64,000 nucleotides of DNA from Quatrionicoccus australiensis (GCF_020510525.1 NZ_CP075188.1:2232001-2296000), one strand, 5' to 3'; positions 1-9,256 are shown, numbered from the stretch's first letter. A program made the numbers and translations. The notes: generated from the letters alone by a model not told the origin.

Positions 1-157
1 ATGAAAGCAGTGGTTGTCACTTTTTTGTTCTCTTTCGTCTCTTCGTCTCTTCGAACCGCCCGCCACCGAAGGCGCACGTCGAGATTCCATTATGGTCCCA
101 ATCATTGCGCCGCTTCAAGCATTAGAATTGGCTGGAATAATTTTCGGATAAATCAGC

Positions 158-1102
158 ATGCAGGCAGCAAACCAGGCTTCATCAGGCGACCGGCGACGGG
201 CGCTGGAGAACGTTCTTGCCGAAACGGGAAAAATCATTCTCGGCAAGGAGAAGGAAATCCGCACGGCGGTGGCCTGCCTGCTCGCCGGCGGCCACTTGCT
301 GATCGAGGATATGCCCGGCATGGGCAAGACAACGCTGGCGCACGCCCTGGCCCACCTGCTCGGCCTCGATTTCGCCCGCATCCAGTTCACCAGCGACCTG
401 CTACCTGCCGACATTACCGGCGTCTCCATTTATGAGCGGGAGAAAGGCGAATTCCGCTTCCTGCCCGGGCCGATCTTTGCCCAATTGCTGCTCGCCGACG
501 AGATCAACCGCGCCACACCGAAAACCCAGAGCGCCTTGCTCGAGGCGATGGAAGAGGGCCAGGTGACGGCCGAAGGCCAGACCCGTCCGCTGCCAACCCC
601 GTTCTTCGTCATCGCCACCCAAAACCCGGCACACCAGATCGGCACCTTTCCACTGCCCGAATCGCAGCTCGACCGTTTCCTGATGCGCATCGAACTCGGT
701 TACCCGGACCGGATGGCCGAGCGCGCCTTGCTCGCGGCCGGCGGTCAACGGCAAAAAGCCGAGCAATTGCCGGCCTTGCTCAATGCCGCAGACCTGCCGG
801 CCCTGCAGCAGGAAGTTGCCGCCATCCATGCCGCCGGACCGCTCATCGAATACGTGCAGGCACTGCTTGAAGCCAGCCGGCTGAGTCCCGATTTTCGCCA
901 TGGCCTGTCACCGCGCGCCGGCCTCGCCCTGCTCGCCGCCGCCCGCGCCTGGGCCTGGCTGGCCGGACGGGCAATGGTCCTGCCCGACGATGTGCAGGCC
1001 GTATTCCCTGCCATCGCACGACATCGCCTGCTCCTGGCGCAAGGCGGCCAGGCTGGCGCCGAAGACATTGCAGCCCTGCTTCGCTCGGTTGCCATCCCTT
1101 AA
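158..1102 (+). CDS. MoxR family AAA+ ATPase
   Basis: Encodes a 314-residue MoxR-type AAA+ ATPase, a family thought to act as chaperones that help assemble or activate partner proteins. The Walker A loop is visible at residues 51-59 (DMPGMGKTT). Walker B and its following motif are at 111-120 (LLADEINRAT), and the sensor segment ATQNP lies further on. The length is normal for the family. It is the first gene of a tight plus-strand cluster with a DUF58 protein (GTG start 3 bases downstream) and a TgpA-like transglutaminase, the standard MoxR-DUF58-transglutaminase arrangement. The ATG at 158 is used because residues after it match the family N-terminus. A longer open frame from base 1 in another frame is not credible. 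Confidence 0.93.
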   Translation: MQAANQASSGDRRRALENVLAETGKIILGKEKEIRTAVACLLAGGHLLIEDMPGMGKTTLAHALAHLLGLDFARIQFTSDLLPADITGVSIYEREKGEFRFLPGPIFAQLLLADEINRATPKTQSALLEAMEEGQVTAEGQTRPLPTPFFVIATQNPAHQIGTFPLPESQLDRFLMRIELGYPDRMAERALLAAGGQRQKAEQLPALLNAADLPALQQEVAAIHAAGPLIEYVQALLEASRLSPDFRHGLSPRAGLALLAAARAWAWLAGRAMVLPDDVQAVFPAIARHRLLLAQGGQAGAEDIAALLRSVAIP

Positions 1103-1105
1103 TTC

Positions 1106-2060
1106 GTGGGCCTCGTTTCCTCCCTGAAACAGCGCCTGTTCCGCTGGCAGAGCGACGGCACGACGCGCTTCCGGCTGGGTCAGCGGCGAATTTTCATCGT
1201 CCCGACCGGCGCCGGCCTGCTCTTTGCCACGGCCCTGCTCGTCATGCTGATCGGCGCCATCAACTACAACCTGGCGCTCGGCCATGCGCTCGTCTTCCTG
1301 CTCGCCGGCCTGGGCATGGCCGGCATGGTGCACACCTTTCGCAACCTGCATGGACTGCTCGTCACGCCAGGGCGCAGCGAGGCTGTTTTTGCCGGCGAGA
1401 CAGCGCATTTCACGCTGACCCTGGACAACGACAGAAAGCAGCCACGCCAGGCACTGGAACTCGGCATCGCCGGCGAAAAAAACGGTTCCTGCAGCGGTCG
1501 ACCGCCTGGCGAGCACGAAAATCAGCATCCCGCTGCTCGCCCGCCAGCGTGGCTGGCTGGAATTGCCCCGGATTCGCCTGTCGACCGTCTATCCGCTCGG
1601 CCTGTTCGTCGCCTGGAGTTACCTGCAGCCGGCCATGCGCTGCCTGGTTTATCCGCAACCGTTGTTCTCCGCCCTGCCCCCGCCCCGACCGACCGCACAG
1701 GGCGGCGCCCGCAGTGGCGAAGGAGGCGAGGAGGATTTCGCCGGGTTCAGGGAGCGCCAGCCAGCCGACTCGCCGCGCCATGTCGCCTGGAAGGCCAGCG
1801 CCCGGCAAAACGGCGACCAGGGTTTGCTGGTCAAGCAATTCGCCGGCGGTGCCGAAACCGAATTGCAGCTTGACTGGGCGTCGACCGCGGGCATGGCATC
1901 CAGCGAAGAACGTTTGTCTTTGCTCACCGGCTGGGTAATCAGCGCCGCCGATGCAGGCTGCCGTTACAGCCTGGCGATGCCCGGCCAGAATATTCCGCCG
2001 GGCAGCGGCGAGGCGCACCGCCGCCATTGCCTCGAAACCCTGGCATTGTTTCCGGCATGA
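1106..2060 (+). pseudogene. DUF58 domain protein, frameshifted
   Basis: The product resembles DUF58 proteins encoded next to MoxR ATPases, with two N-terminal membrane segments (roughly residues 30-75) and a soluble domain. From the GTG at 1106 the frame is good until an A7 run at 1476-1482. After that the family-like sequence (LARQRGWLELPRIRLSTVYP and onward) continues only in the +1 frame, ending at the TGA at 2058-2060. Removing one A restores a single frame of about 317 codons. The stop overlaps the next gene's ATG (ATGA), so the operon is otherwise intact. The A7 run could be a sequencing error, a recent inactivating indel or a phase-variable tract. It lies in a copy of the dispersed GGTCGACC repeat. 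Confidence 0.8.
1476..1505 (+). repeat. Dispersed GGTCGACC repeat, copy 1
   Basis: A7 tract, then CGG, then exactly 10 bases, then GGTCGACC inside a perfect 12-base palindrome GCGGTCGACCGC (1494-1505). This matches the layout of the other copies. It lies within the DUF58 coding sequence, and its A-tract is the site of the frameshift. Confidence 0.5.
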
Positions 2061-3997
2061 GCACCGCCGCCCGTGAAGCCCTTGATCACGCAGCCACGCC
2101 CTGGCTGTTCGGCGTCGCCGCGATCACCACTGCACCGCATTTCCTGCACCAGCCACTCTGGCTGAGCAGTTTTGCCGGCCTGATCCTGCTCTGGGGCGCC
2201 TGGCTGTGGCAGGGTGACCGGCGCCTGCCCGGACGCTGGCTGCTGTTTTTGCTGGTCGTTCTCGGTTGCACCGGAATTCTGCTCGAGTTCCACTCGCTGT
2301 TCGGGCGCGATGCCGGCGTCGCCATGCTGGTCATGTTCATGGCGATGAAATTGCTCGAATTGAAAAGCCGGCGCGATGCGATGGTGATCGTCACCCTCGG
2401 CTTCTTCCTGCTGCTCACGCATTATTTTTACGCGCAGGGCATTACCACCGGACTCTGGCTGCTTGGCGCGCTGTGGCTGATCACTGCCGCCCTGATTCGT
2501 CTGCACGGCGGCCCGGCCAGCCCATTGCGGGCAACGCTGCGTTATGCCGCCAGCCTCGTCGCGCAGGCCCTGCCCTTCATGTTGCTGCTTTACCTGCTTT
2601 TCCCGCGCATCAGCGGCCCGCTCTGGGGCCTGCCGCAGGACGCCCACGCCGGCAAGACCGGGCTGTCGGAGCAAATGGCACCGGGCAGCATCGCGCAACT
2701 GGTGCAAAGCGGCGAAATCGCGTTTCGCGTGCGCTTCGATGGTCCGCTGCCGGCCCGCGACAAACTCTACTGGCGCGGCCCGGTCATGGAAAACTTCGAT
2801 GGCCAGACCTGGCGACAGTCGCCCGGCCGCCTGGCCGCCGAACAAATCGAAGCCCTGTCGCTGCCAATCACCTACGAAACCACGCTGGAAGCGAGCGAAC
2901 AACGCTGGCTGCTGACCCTGGATGCGCCGACCGGATTGCCGCCGGAAACCGCCCTGAATGGCCGCTTGACCGCCCATGCGCGACAGCCGATCAGTCAGCG
3001 CCAGCGCTTCCGTTTCGCCGCCAGCCTCGATTTCCGCTTCAATGTCCGCGAAAGCACCGCCGTTCTCGAGCGCAACCGGGCGCTGCCGCCCGGCCTCAAT
3101 CCGCAAACGCGGGCCCTGGCGGTCGACTGGCGAAACAGCGGCAAAACGCCAGCTGCCATCGTCAATCAGGCACTGACCCTGTTTGCCGGGCGCGACTTTG
3201 CCTACACCCTGCAGCCGCCACTGCTCGGCCGCAACGGCATCGACGACTTCCTGTTCCGGAGCAAGCGCGGTTTCTGCGAACACTATGCTGCAGCCTTCGT
3301 TGTCCTGATGCGCAGCGCCGGCATACCGGCCCGTGTTGTTGGCGGTTATCAGGGCGGCGAAAAGAACCCGCTCGACGGCTATCTGGTCATTCGTCAGTCC
3401 GATGCGCACGCCTGGGCCGAGGTCTGGCTGGACGGGCGCGGCTGGGTGCGCGTCGATCCGACGGCTGTCGTCGCGCCGGCGCGACTCGAGAACGGCATCG
3501 GCGATGTGCTGGCCGCCGGCGAACCCTTGCCGGCCGTCTTGCAGCTGCGCTCGGACATGCTGCGTAACCTGCGTTACCGCTGGGAGGCGCTGAACAATGC
3601 CTGGAACCAGCAGATTCTCGGCTACGACGCCCAGAGCCAGCGCGAACTGCTGTCGCGCCTCGGCCTGTCCGATACCGGCTGGCAGAATCTCGCCATCCTG
3701 CTCGCTGCCGGCTGCAGCCTGGCGCTGGCGGTATTGACCGCCTGGACCATGTACAACCGGCCGGAGCGCGACCCGGCCATGCGTCTTTGGCATAAAGCCT
3801 TGCGACATCTGGCGCGAAGGCAAGTAAACTGGGCGCCCTGGGAGACCCCGCTGGCGATAGCCCGACGCGTTCACCTTGAACAACCGGCGCTTGGCGAGGC
3901 CTTCGACCGCGTCGTCGAAGCCTATCTGCAAACCCGCTATGCCGGCGCAAGCGACAATCTGAAAACACTGCGTGCCGCCGTGGCACGCCTGCCTTGA
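2057..3997 (+). CDS. TgpA-like membrane transglutaminase (DUF3488/transglutaminase core)
   Basis: A 646-residue inner-membrane protein. Several hydrophobic segments occupy roughly residues 10-185 (DUF3488-like) and a single helix lies near 555-575. Between them is a periplasmic transglutaminase-like core with the catalytic triad visible as Cys407 (GFCEHYA), His451 (DAHAWAEV) and Asp467 (RVDPT). The C-terminal tail resembles DUF4129. The family includes Pseudomonas TgpA, an essential protein of unknown substrate. The ATG at 2057 overlaps the DUF58 stop (ATGA), which supports translational coupling. An earlier in-frame start at 2027 would overlap DUF58 more and is less likely. Confidence 0.9.
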   Translation: MSTAAREALDHAATPWLFGVAAITTAPHFLHQPLWLSSFAGLILLWGAWLWQGDRRLPGRWLLFLLVVLGCTGILLEFHSLFGRDAGVAMLVMFMAMKLLELKSRRDAMVIVTLGFFLLLTHYFYAQGITTGLWLLGALWLITAALIRLHGGPASPLRATLRYAASLVAQALPFMLLLYLLFPRISGPLWGLPQDAHAGKTGLSEQMAPGSIAQLVQSGEIAFRVRFDGPLPARDKLYWRGPVMENFDGQTWRQSPGRLAAEQIEALSLPITYETTLEASEQRWLLTLDAPTGLPPETALNGRLTAHARQPISQRQRFRFAASLDFRFNVRESTAVLERNRALPPGLNPQTRALAVDWRNSGKTPAAIVNQALTLFAGRDFAYTLQPPLLGRNGIDDFLFRSKRGFCEHYAAAFVVLMRSAGIPARVVGGYQGGEKNPLDGYLVIRQSDAHAWAEVWLDGRGWVRVDPTAVVAPARLENGIGDVLAAGEPLPAVLQLRSDMLRNLRYRWEALNNAWNQQILGYDAQSQRELLSRLGLSDTGWQNLAILLAAGCSLALAVLTAWTMYNRPERDPAMRLWHKALRHLARRQVNWAPWETPLAIARRVHLEQPALGEAFDRVVEAYLQTRYAGASDNLKTLRAAVARLP

Positions 3998-4998
3998 TGG
4001 AGAACAACTTGAAGCACACCTTTGGCGCCCTGCTGCTCGCCGGCCTGACCGGACTGGCTTCCGCTGCGAACAACACCCCGAGCTTTGCCGACCAGGCAGC
4101 CGTCGTCGACTTCGCGCGCGAACTCGAACAGCGCCAGGGCTTCAACGCCGACGAGCTGCTCGCCCAGTTCGCCCAGGTCAGCCCGAACAGCAAGGTCCTG
4201 CAACTGATCAAGCCGCCCAGCTCGCCGCAACAACGCTCCTGGGAACGTTACCGGCCGCGTTTCCTGAACGATCGGCGCATTGATGGCGGCGTCCGCTTCT
4301 GGCAGGAAAACCAGGCCAAGCTGGCGCGCGCCCGTGCCCTCTACGGCGTACCGGAAGAAATCATCGTCGCCATCATCGGCGTCGAAACCGAATACGGTCG
4401 CAATACCGGCGGCTTCCGCGTCCTCGAAGCGCTCGCCACGCTCGCCTTCAACTATCCGCCGCGCGCCGAGTTTTTCCGCACCGAGCTTGAACAATTCCTG
4501 CTGCTGGCGCGCGAAAACAATCTTGATCCGCTTGCCGTCAAAGGCTCATTTGCCGGCGCCATCGGCATTCCGCAATTCATGCCGGGCAGCCAGCGCCGCT
4601 ACGCCGTCGATTTCGACGGCGACCAGCGCGTTGATCTCGGCAACAGCGTGGACGATGCGATCGGCAGCGTCGGACGCTTCCTTGAGCAACACGGCTGGCA
4701 GACCGGGCAACCGATCACCGTCCCCGCCCGCATCAATGGCGAGCCCGAGCGTGGCCTGATCGAGGCCGGCATTCGTCCCAGCCTGAAAGTTGCCGAGCTG
4801 CGGGATAAAAATGTTTTCAGCGACGCCGATCCGCTCGCCAGCGTGGCGCTGGTCGATCTCGTCTCACCGGGACAGGCTACGGAATACTGGCTGGGTTACG
4901 AGAATTTCTACGTCATCACCCGCTATAACCGCTCCAGCTTCTACGCCATGTCGGTGTTTCAGCTCGGCGAGGAAATCCGCAAGCGGATGCAACGGTAA
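3997..4998 (+). CDS. mltB: Lytic murein transglycosylase B family protein
   Basis: A 333-residue periplasmic enzyme predicted to cleave the MurNAc-GlcNAc bond of peptidoglycan with formation of 1,6-anhydro-MurNAc. Residues 1-23 form a signal peptide ending ASA before ANN, with no lipobox Cys, so it is probably soluble rather than a lipoprotein. The catalytic Glu is Glu130 in the GVETEYGRNTG motif. The family signature for substrate binding follows at GSFAGAIGIPQFMPGS. The ATG at 3997 shares one base with the upstream TGA (TGATG), so it is translationally coupled to the transglutaminase gene. A TTG one codon earlier is possible but inferior. Confidence 0.9.
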   Translation: MENNLKHTFGALLLAGLTGLASAANNTPSFADQAAVVDFARELEQRQGFNADELLAQFAQVSPNSKVLQLIKPPSSPQQRSWERYRPRFLNDRRIDGGVRFWQENQAKLARARALYGVPEEIIVAIIGVETEYGRNTGGFRVLEALATLAFNYPPRAEFFRTELEQFLLLARENNLDPLAVKGSFAGAIGIPQFMPGSQRRYAVDFDGDQRVDLGNSVDDAIGSVGRFLEQHGWQTGQPITVPARINGEPERGLIEAGIRPSLKVAELRDKNVFSDADPLASVALVDLVSPGQATEYWLGYENFYVITRYNRSSFYAMSVFQLGEEIRKRMQR

Positions 4999-5005
4999 AC
5001 AATCA

Positions 5006-5042
5006 TTTTTGCCGTTTTTTCGGGGTCGACCGCTCGGCCCCG
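5006..5042 (+). repeat. Dispersed GGTCGACC repeat, copy 2, within an imperfect hairpin
   Basis: T5, then GCC, then exactly 10 bases, then GGTCGACCGC. It lies between convergent mltB and rpoS. The segment 5021-5042 also folds as a 9-bp hairpin (CGGGGTCGA with TCGGCCCCG, one mismatch). The T-run precedes the hairpin on the plus strand, so it does not look like a classical intrinsic terminator in either direction. Confidence 0.5.
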
Positions 5043-5051
5043 ACGGACAGC

Positions 5052-5984
5052 CTAAAGCAGGGAGTCCTTGCTGATGTTGCCACGCTTGATGATCTTGCGG
5101 ATACGCTCCAGACCTTCCATCTGAATCTGGCGCACCCGCTCGCGGGTCAATCCGAGATCGCCGGCAATGGTGTCGAGGGTCGCAACATCGGCGCCGTTCA
5201 AACCGTAACGGCGTTCGATAACATGGCGCTGCCGGTCAGTCAGCTGGGCCAGCCAGTCATCAAGCAGATTGCCGATTTCACTGGACTGCAGCAAGGACTC
5301 GGGATCGTCACCACCATCATCGGCAATCACCTCGCCCATCGAATGGCTGGGATCGATATCGAGCGGCGCATCAAGTGAAGCGATGTGCTCGTTGAGCGAA
5401 AGGATGTGGCGGACTTCGTCGACCGACTTGTCGATCAGGGCCGCAACGCGCTCCACCGTCGAATCACGGCGATCAGCCGCCTCCAGATGCCGCATGGCGC
5501 GCAAGACAACGTTTATTTCCTTGACGACATGCACCGGCAGGCGAATGGTACGCGACTGGTTCATGATGCCGCGCTCGATGCTTTGCCTTATCCACCAGGT
5601 GGCATAGGTGGAAAAACGGAAGCCACGTTCCGGATCAAACTTTTCCAGCGCATGGATCAGGCCGAGATTGCCCTCCTCGATCAGGTCGAGCAAGGGAATG
5701 CCGCGGTTCAGGTAGTACTTGGCGATATTCACGACGAGCCGCAGATTGTGCTCGATCATCTTCTGGCGGGCATTGAAATCGCCGGCCCGGACCAGACGGG
5801 CGGTTGCCACTTCTTCAGCTGGCGTCAGCAAGGGCTTGGCGCCGATTTCGTTCAGGTAGAGCTGGGTAACATCCTCGAGCAGTTCGATTTCCGGGGCGAG
5901 CTGTTCCGGCTCTGGCGACAAGGCTTCATCAGCCTGATCCCCTCCTTCCATCTCCTCGTCGTCGAGCCCCTCGGACTGACTCAT
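5052..5984 (-). CDS. rpoS: RNA polymerase sigma factor RpoS
   Basis: Stationary-phase/general stress sigma factor, 310 residues. Region 1.2 (TQLYLNEIGAKPLLTPAEE) is near residue 40 and region 2 (NLRLVVNIAKYYLNRGIPLLDLIEEGNLGL, then FSTYATWWIRQSIERGI) spans about 80-150. Region 4, with the helix-turn-helix LDTIAGDLGLTRERVRQIQ, is near the C-terminus. The N-terminus is short and acidic. It is the last gene of the surE-pcm-nlpD-rpoS run and its ATG overlaps the nlpD stop by 4 bases. In other proteobacteria a main rpoS promoter lies inside nlpD; I could not assign one by eye here. Confidence 0.96.
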   Translation of the reverse strand: MSQSEGLDDEEMEGGDQADEALSPEPEQLAPEIELLEDVTQLYLNEIGAKPLLTPAEEVATARLVRAGDFNARQKMIEHNLRLVVNIAKYYLNRGIPLLDLIEEGNLGLIHALEKFDPERGFRFSTYATWWIRQSIERGIMNQSRTIRLPVHVVKEINVVLRAMRHLEAADRRDSTVERVAALIDKSVDEVRHILSLNEHIASLDAPLDIDPSHSMGEVIADDGGDDPESLLQSSEIGNLLDDWLAQLTDRQRHVIERRYGLNGADVATLDTIAGDLGLTRERVRQIQMEGLERIRKIIKRGNISKDSLL

Positions 5985-6925
5985 CTTTTCGGCAGATATT
6001 GCGCCGGATCAACCGGCTTGCCCTGCTTGCGGATTTCGAAGTGCAGCTTGACCGAATCGGCATCGGTATTGCCCATTTCGGCAATCTTCTGGCCGCGGCT
6101 GACCTGCTGCCCTTCCTTGACCAGGATCTTGCGGTTGTGCGCGTAAGCCGATAGGAAGGTTCCGTTGTGCTTGACGATGACCAGCTCACCATAACCGCGC
6201 AGGCCCGCTCCGGCATAAACCACCTTGCCATCGCCCGCCGCCAGCACCGGATCACCGGCCTTGCCGGCGAAATCGTAGCCCTTGTTGCCGGCCTCGCTGA
6301 AGGTCCCGACCAATTTGGCCGAGGACGGCCACAACCAGGGCACATCATCCGGACCAGTCGGAGCGGTGCTTGCAGCTTCCGGTTTGGACTCGGTGCGTGG
6401 CTCTGCGGTCTTGGGAGCCTCGGCAACACCCAGTTTGTTCAAACGAGCATAAGCCTCGTCCGAGTAAGGTTCCTTGCCGACGCGCGGCTCGCGCTTGGCA
6501 CCACTGGATGCGGCCGTGGCAAGCGGTGCGCTGGCAAGCGGCGCACTGGCTGCGGGCTGATCCAGCGAACGCGATTCGACGACGGCGCCCGCAACAACCG
6601 GGCTGGCAACCACGGCACCGGTATTCGCCACTGCGCCGGGCGCAGCCGGAGGAATCACACGCAACACCTCCCCCTCCTTGATCGCCGCCGGATTGGTGAT
6701 GTTGTTCCAGGTCGCCACATCGCGATAGTCCTGACCGTTCTCGAGCGCGATCCGGTACAGCGTATCGCCCTTCTTGACCGTGTAGTAGCCGGGCCCGGAG
6801 GGTTGGGCCGCAACGGACGCGCGCGATTGCGGGCTTGAATTGCGGTCGACCGTTGGCGCCGGCGCTTGCGAAAAACAGCCAGCCAGCAACAGACAAGGCA
6901 AAACCAGGGCGAAGAATCGAGTCAT
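5981..6925 (-). CDS. nlpD: NlpD-like lipoprotein (LysM plus degenerate M23 domain)
   Basis: A 314-residue outer-membrane lipoprotein that in relatives activates the amidase AmiC during septal peptidoglycan splitting. The signal peptide ends in the lipobox LLAGC (Cys17). A LysM domain follows at about residues 46-92 (YYTVKKGDTLYRIA). After a low-complexity Ala/Pro/Ser linker comes an M23 fold at about 205-312. The M23 zinc ligands are lost: the HxxxD site reads GNKGYDF and the HxH site reads KLHFE. This is the normal non-catalytic NlpD/EnvC state. The start overlaps the pcm stop by 4 bases. Confidence 0.93.
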   Translation of the reverse strand: MTRFFALVLPCLLLAGCFSQAPAPTVDRNSSPQSRASVAAQPSGPGYYTVKKGDTLYRIALENGQDYRDVATWNNITNPAAIKEGEVLRVIPPAAPGAVANTGAVVASPVVAGAVVESRSLDQPAASAPLASAPLATAASSGAKREPRVGKEPYSDEAYARLNKLGVAEAPKTAEPRTESKPEAASTAPTGPDDVPWLWPSSAKLVGTFSEAGNKGYDFAGKAGDPVLAAGDGKVVYAGAGLRGYGELVIVKHNGTFLSAYAHNRKILVKEGQQVSRGQKIAEMGNTDADSVKLHFEIRKQGKPVDPAQYLPKR

Positions 6926-7584
6926 TGTGTTCCTGCGAGAAGCGGGACAAAGCGGACGGCATCAAGCCGCGTTTCAGCATATCCCTGAGGCGTACGTTCG
7001 ATGAAGCTAAGATACTGCTCGGACGTACCTACTGGCAAGACCAGCCGTCCGCCCAGCGCAAGTTGCTCAAGCAAGGCCGGTGGTACATGCATGCCGGCAG
7101 CGGCGACGATGATGCTGTCAAAAGGCCCGGCCTCCGGCAAACCCAGCTGACCATCCGCATGCTTCAAACGAACATTGAACTGCTGCAAGGCACGCATGTT
7201 GGCCTTGGCCTTCTCAAGCAAGGGACCAAGACGTTCGACGGCATAAACCTCGTTGGTCAGCTGCGCCAGCACCGCGGCCTGATAACCACAACCGGCACCG
7301 ACTTCGAGCGTTTTGCCCAGCGACTGGCGGCCATTGAGCAACAGCTCGATCATCCGGGCCACAACATAGGGCTGCGAAATCGTCTGCCCCATGCCAAGCG
7401 GCAGGGCCGTATCTTCGTAGGCACGCGAGGCAAGCGCCTCTTCAACAAAAACATGACGCGGCACGGCGGCCATCGCGGCGAGCACAGCGTCGTGGCGTAT
7501 CCCCTTTTCGCGCAGACGCTCGATCATGCGCGCCCGGGTGCGCTGCGACGTCATGCCGATACCGTGCAACACGTTTGAACTCAT
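6922..7584 (-). CDS. pcm: Protein-L-isoaspartate O-methyltransferase
   Basis: A 220-residue cytoplasmic repair enzyme that methylates isoaspartyl residues in aged proteins using S-adenosylmethionine. Family motifs are clear: [11 protein letters not shown] near the N-terminus, the substrate loop [14 protein letters not shown], the SAM-binding [15 protein letters not shown], and GGRLVLPVG near the C-terminus. It overlaps surE upstream and nlpD downstream by 4 bases each, so it belongs to one transcript with rpoS, consistent with a stationary-phase role. Confidence 0.96.
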   Translation of the reverse strand: MSSNVLHGIGMTSQRTRARMIERLREKGIRHDAVLAAMAAVPRHVFVEEALASRAYEDTALPLGMGQTISQPYVVARMIELLLNGRQSLGKTLEVGAGCGYQAAVLAQLTNEVYAVERLGPLLEKAKANMRALQQFNVRLKHADGQLGLPEAGPFDSIIVAAAGMHVPPALLEQLALGGRLVLPVGTSEQYLSFIERTPQGYAETRLDAVRFVPLLAGTQ

Positions 7585-8321
7585 TGCATCCAGTGGCGAA
7601 TGGACGGCAACTGTGCCGTGTTGGTCAAGTCGATCTGCAGGGGCGTAATCGATACAAAACCGCGGTCGACCGCACCGAAGTCGGTACCCGGCCCCGCATC
7701 AGCTGCCGCACCTGCTGCACCAACCCAGTAGACCGTCTCATTGCGCGGGGAAAGCATCTTGACGACCGGCTCCGCCTTGTGGCGCCGCCCCAGACGAGTG
7801 ACTTCCATGCCCTTGAGTTCGGCATGGGGAATATCCGGTACATTGACGTTCAGCAACACGGGCTCTTTAACCGGATTGCGGATAAAACGCTCAACCAGAT
7901 CACGGGCAACCTGCCCGGCAGTTGCGAAGTTATTGCCTTCAAAACTGGTCAGAGAAATTGCAATTGACGGAATACCAAGCAAATAACCCTCGGTCGCTGC
8001 CGCAACGGTGCCGGAATAAATCGTGTCATCGCCCATATTGGCGCCGAGATTAATCCCGGAAACAATAATATCCGGCAATTGTTCCAGCATTCCGGTAACG
8101 GCGAGGTGCACACAATCAGTCGGCGTGCCATTCACAAAATGAAAACCACTGGCGGCCTTTTTCAAAAGCAAAGGCCGATCCAGGGTCAGCGAATTACTCG
8201 CTCCACTGCGATTCTGCTCGGGAGCAACCACCACGATCTCACCGAGACCGGCGAGCGCCGCGGCCAGCGCGGCCAGGCCGGGCGCAAAATAACCGTCGTC
8301 ATTACTCAGCAGAATACGCAT
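7581..8321 (-). CDS. surE: 5'/3'-nucleotidase SurE
   Basis: A 246-residue metal-dependent nucleotidase/phosphatase. The SurE N-terminal signature [16 protein letters not shown] carries the Asp-Asp metal site. The second conserved blocks [13 protein letters not shown] and [23 protein letters not shown] supply further metal ligands. Its start codon directly abuts the stop of the hns-like gene, with no spacer. It overlaps pcm by 4 bases. Confidence 0.96.
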   Translation of the reverse strand: MRILLSNDDGYFAPGLAALAAALAGLGEIVVVAPEQNRSGASNSLTLDRPLLLKKAASGFHFVNGTPTDCVHLAVTGMLEQLPDIIVSGINLGANMGDDTIYSGTVAAATEGYLLGIPSIAISLTSFEGNNFATAGQVARDLVERFIRNPVKEPVLLNVNVPDIPHAELKGMEVTRLGRRHKAEPVVKMLSPRNETVYWVGAAGAAADAGPGTDFGAVDRGFVSITPLQIDLTNTAQLPSIRHWMQ

Positions 8322-8648
8322 TTAAGCTACCAGCAGATTATCGAGATTACCGCCATTGGCAAGCCAGGCTTCGACCCATTTCGGCTTGCGGCCACGACCG
8401 GTCCATTCCAGTTCGGCATTTTCCGGATGGCGATACTTTACTTTGACTTTATTACCGGAAGAAGCAACGGCCTTGACCTTGCCTTCCTTGCCCAGCAATT
8501 CCTCGATCGCATAGCCTCGCGCCTTGGCGAACGCACGCACTTCATTAAGGATTTCGTTTTTTTCCTGGGCTTCCCGACGCTTTAATTCAGCGGGAATCTG
8601 TTGCTGCAAATCGCGCAACTGGGAAACGGTGAGATTAGACAATTCCAT
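8322..8648 (-). CDS. H-NS family nucleoid protein
   Basis: A 108-residue H-NS-type DNA-binding protein. The first 60 residues are helical and charged (oligomerisation region). The C-terminal half has the DNA-contacting loop TGRGRKPKWVEAWL at about residues 83-96, typical of the betaproteobacterial BpH3/HvrA-like branch. A strong Shine-Dalgarno GGAGG sits 6 bases before the ATG. It heads the surE-pcm-nlpD-rpoS run with no gap before surE. A silencer is thus co-oriented, and perhaps co-transcribed, with the stress sigma factor. Confidence 0.9.
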   Translation of the reverse strand: MELSNLTVSQLRDLQQQIPAELKRREAQEKNEILNEVRAFAKARGYAIEELLGKEGKVKAVASSGNKVKVKYRHPENAELEWTGRGRKPKWVEAWLANGGNLDNLLVA

Positions 8649-8678
8649 AATTACCTCCGAGATTAAATAGGTGGCAAC

Positions 8679-8707
8679 AATCTAATTTGTCCTGATATAT
8701 TTTTCAA
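8679..8707 (-). promoter_or_regulatory. Candidate sigma-70 promoter of the hns-surE-rpoS run
   Basis: On the minus strand, TTGAAA (8702-8707) and TAGATT (8679-8684) are separated by 17 bases within an AT-rich stretch. They lie just downstream of the tRNA-Pro terminator and about 30 bases before the hns start codon. The spacing and position fit a housekeeping promoter. The AT-rich context would also suit H-NS autoregulation, which is an inference. Confidence 0.5.
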
Positions 8708-8711
8708 TATA

Positions 8712-8740
8712 TAAAATTAAAAAACCGGCAAAAGCCGGTT
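8712..8740 (-). terminator. Intrinsic terminator after tRNA-Pro
   Basis: Minus-strand hairpin with 7-bp stem AACCGGC/GCCGGTT and a 4-base loop (8723-8740), followed by a T-rich run. It separates tRNA-Pro from the hns promoter. Confidence 0.8.
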
Positions 8741-8748
8741 ATTTAATT

Positions 8749-8826
<78 letters not shown>

Positions 8827-8860
8827 CAAGCCGAAGATTATAACTTAGATTGCTCGAGAT

Positions 8861-9256
8861 TCAAAGCCGCAACATCTCGATTACAGAAAGCAATTCCAGA
8901 CGCAACCCACCGGTCATTTGCTGAGCATCTGCCTTTTCAGGCACCGGCGCCACAACAGCAGCTCCCTCATCAAGACGATTACGCGCACCACTGATCGTAA
9001 AACCCTGATTATAAAGAAGCTCGCGAATACGACGCACCAGCAAAACTTCGTGGTGCTGATAGTAGCGACGATTACCCCGCCGTTTTACCGGCTTGAGCTG
9101 ATTGAATTCCTGCTCCCAATAACGCAAGACATGCGGCTTGACACCACACAACTCGCTGACCTCGCCAATCGTGAAATAGCGCTTGGCGGGAATGGGGGGC
9201 AGCTCGTCGCTGCCGGATGCTTTATGCCGCGGTTCCATCACAGGCGAGCTCGACAT
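8861..9256 (-). CDS. MerR family transcriptional regulator
   Basis: A 131-residue regulator whose N-terminal winged helix-turn-helix is plain at about residues 27-95 ([25 protein letters not shown], then [24 protein letters not shown]). The C-terminal effector part is short and has no Cys cluster, so no metal is suggested. It sits directly behind ihfA and overlaps its 3' end, an arrangement common in beta- and gammaproteobacteria after pheST-ihfA. The ATG at 9256 gives a 35-base overlap; an ATG at 9238 is an alternative. The target is unknown. Confidence 0.85.
   Translation of the reverse strand: MSSSPVMEPRHKASGSDELPPIPAKRYFTIGEVSELCGVKPHVLRYWEQEFNQLKPVKRRGNRRYYQHHEVLLVRRIRELLYNQGFTISGARNRLDEGAAVVAPVPEKADAQQMTGGLRLELLSVIEMLRL

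Noticed and set aside
1..435. Open frame from base 1 on the plus strand
   Set aside because: Overlaps the MoxR gene in another frame with Arg/Pro-rich, low-quality sequence; no family features.
1475..1482. A AAA AAC slippery heptamer as a programmed -1 frameshift in DUF58
   Set aside because: The required shift is +1 (or -2), not -1, so the heptamer would lead to the wrong frame.
1964..3931. 655-codon open frame antisense to the transglutaminase gene
   Set aside because: A shadow ORF typical of GC-rich DNA; Gln/Arg/Gly-rich with no family pattern.
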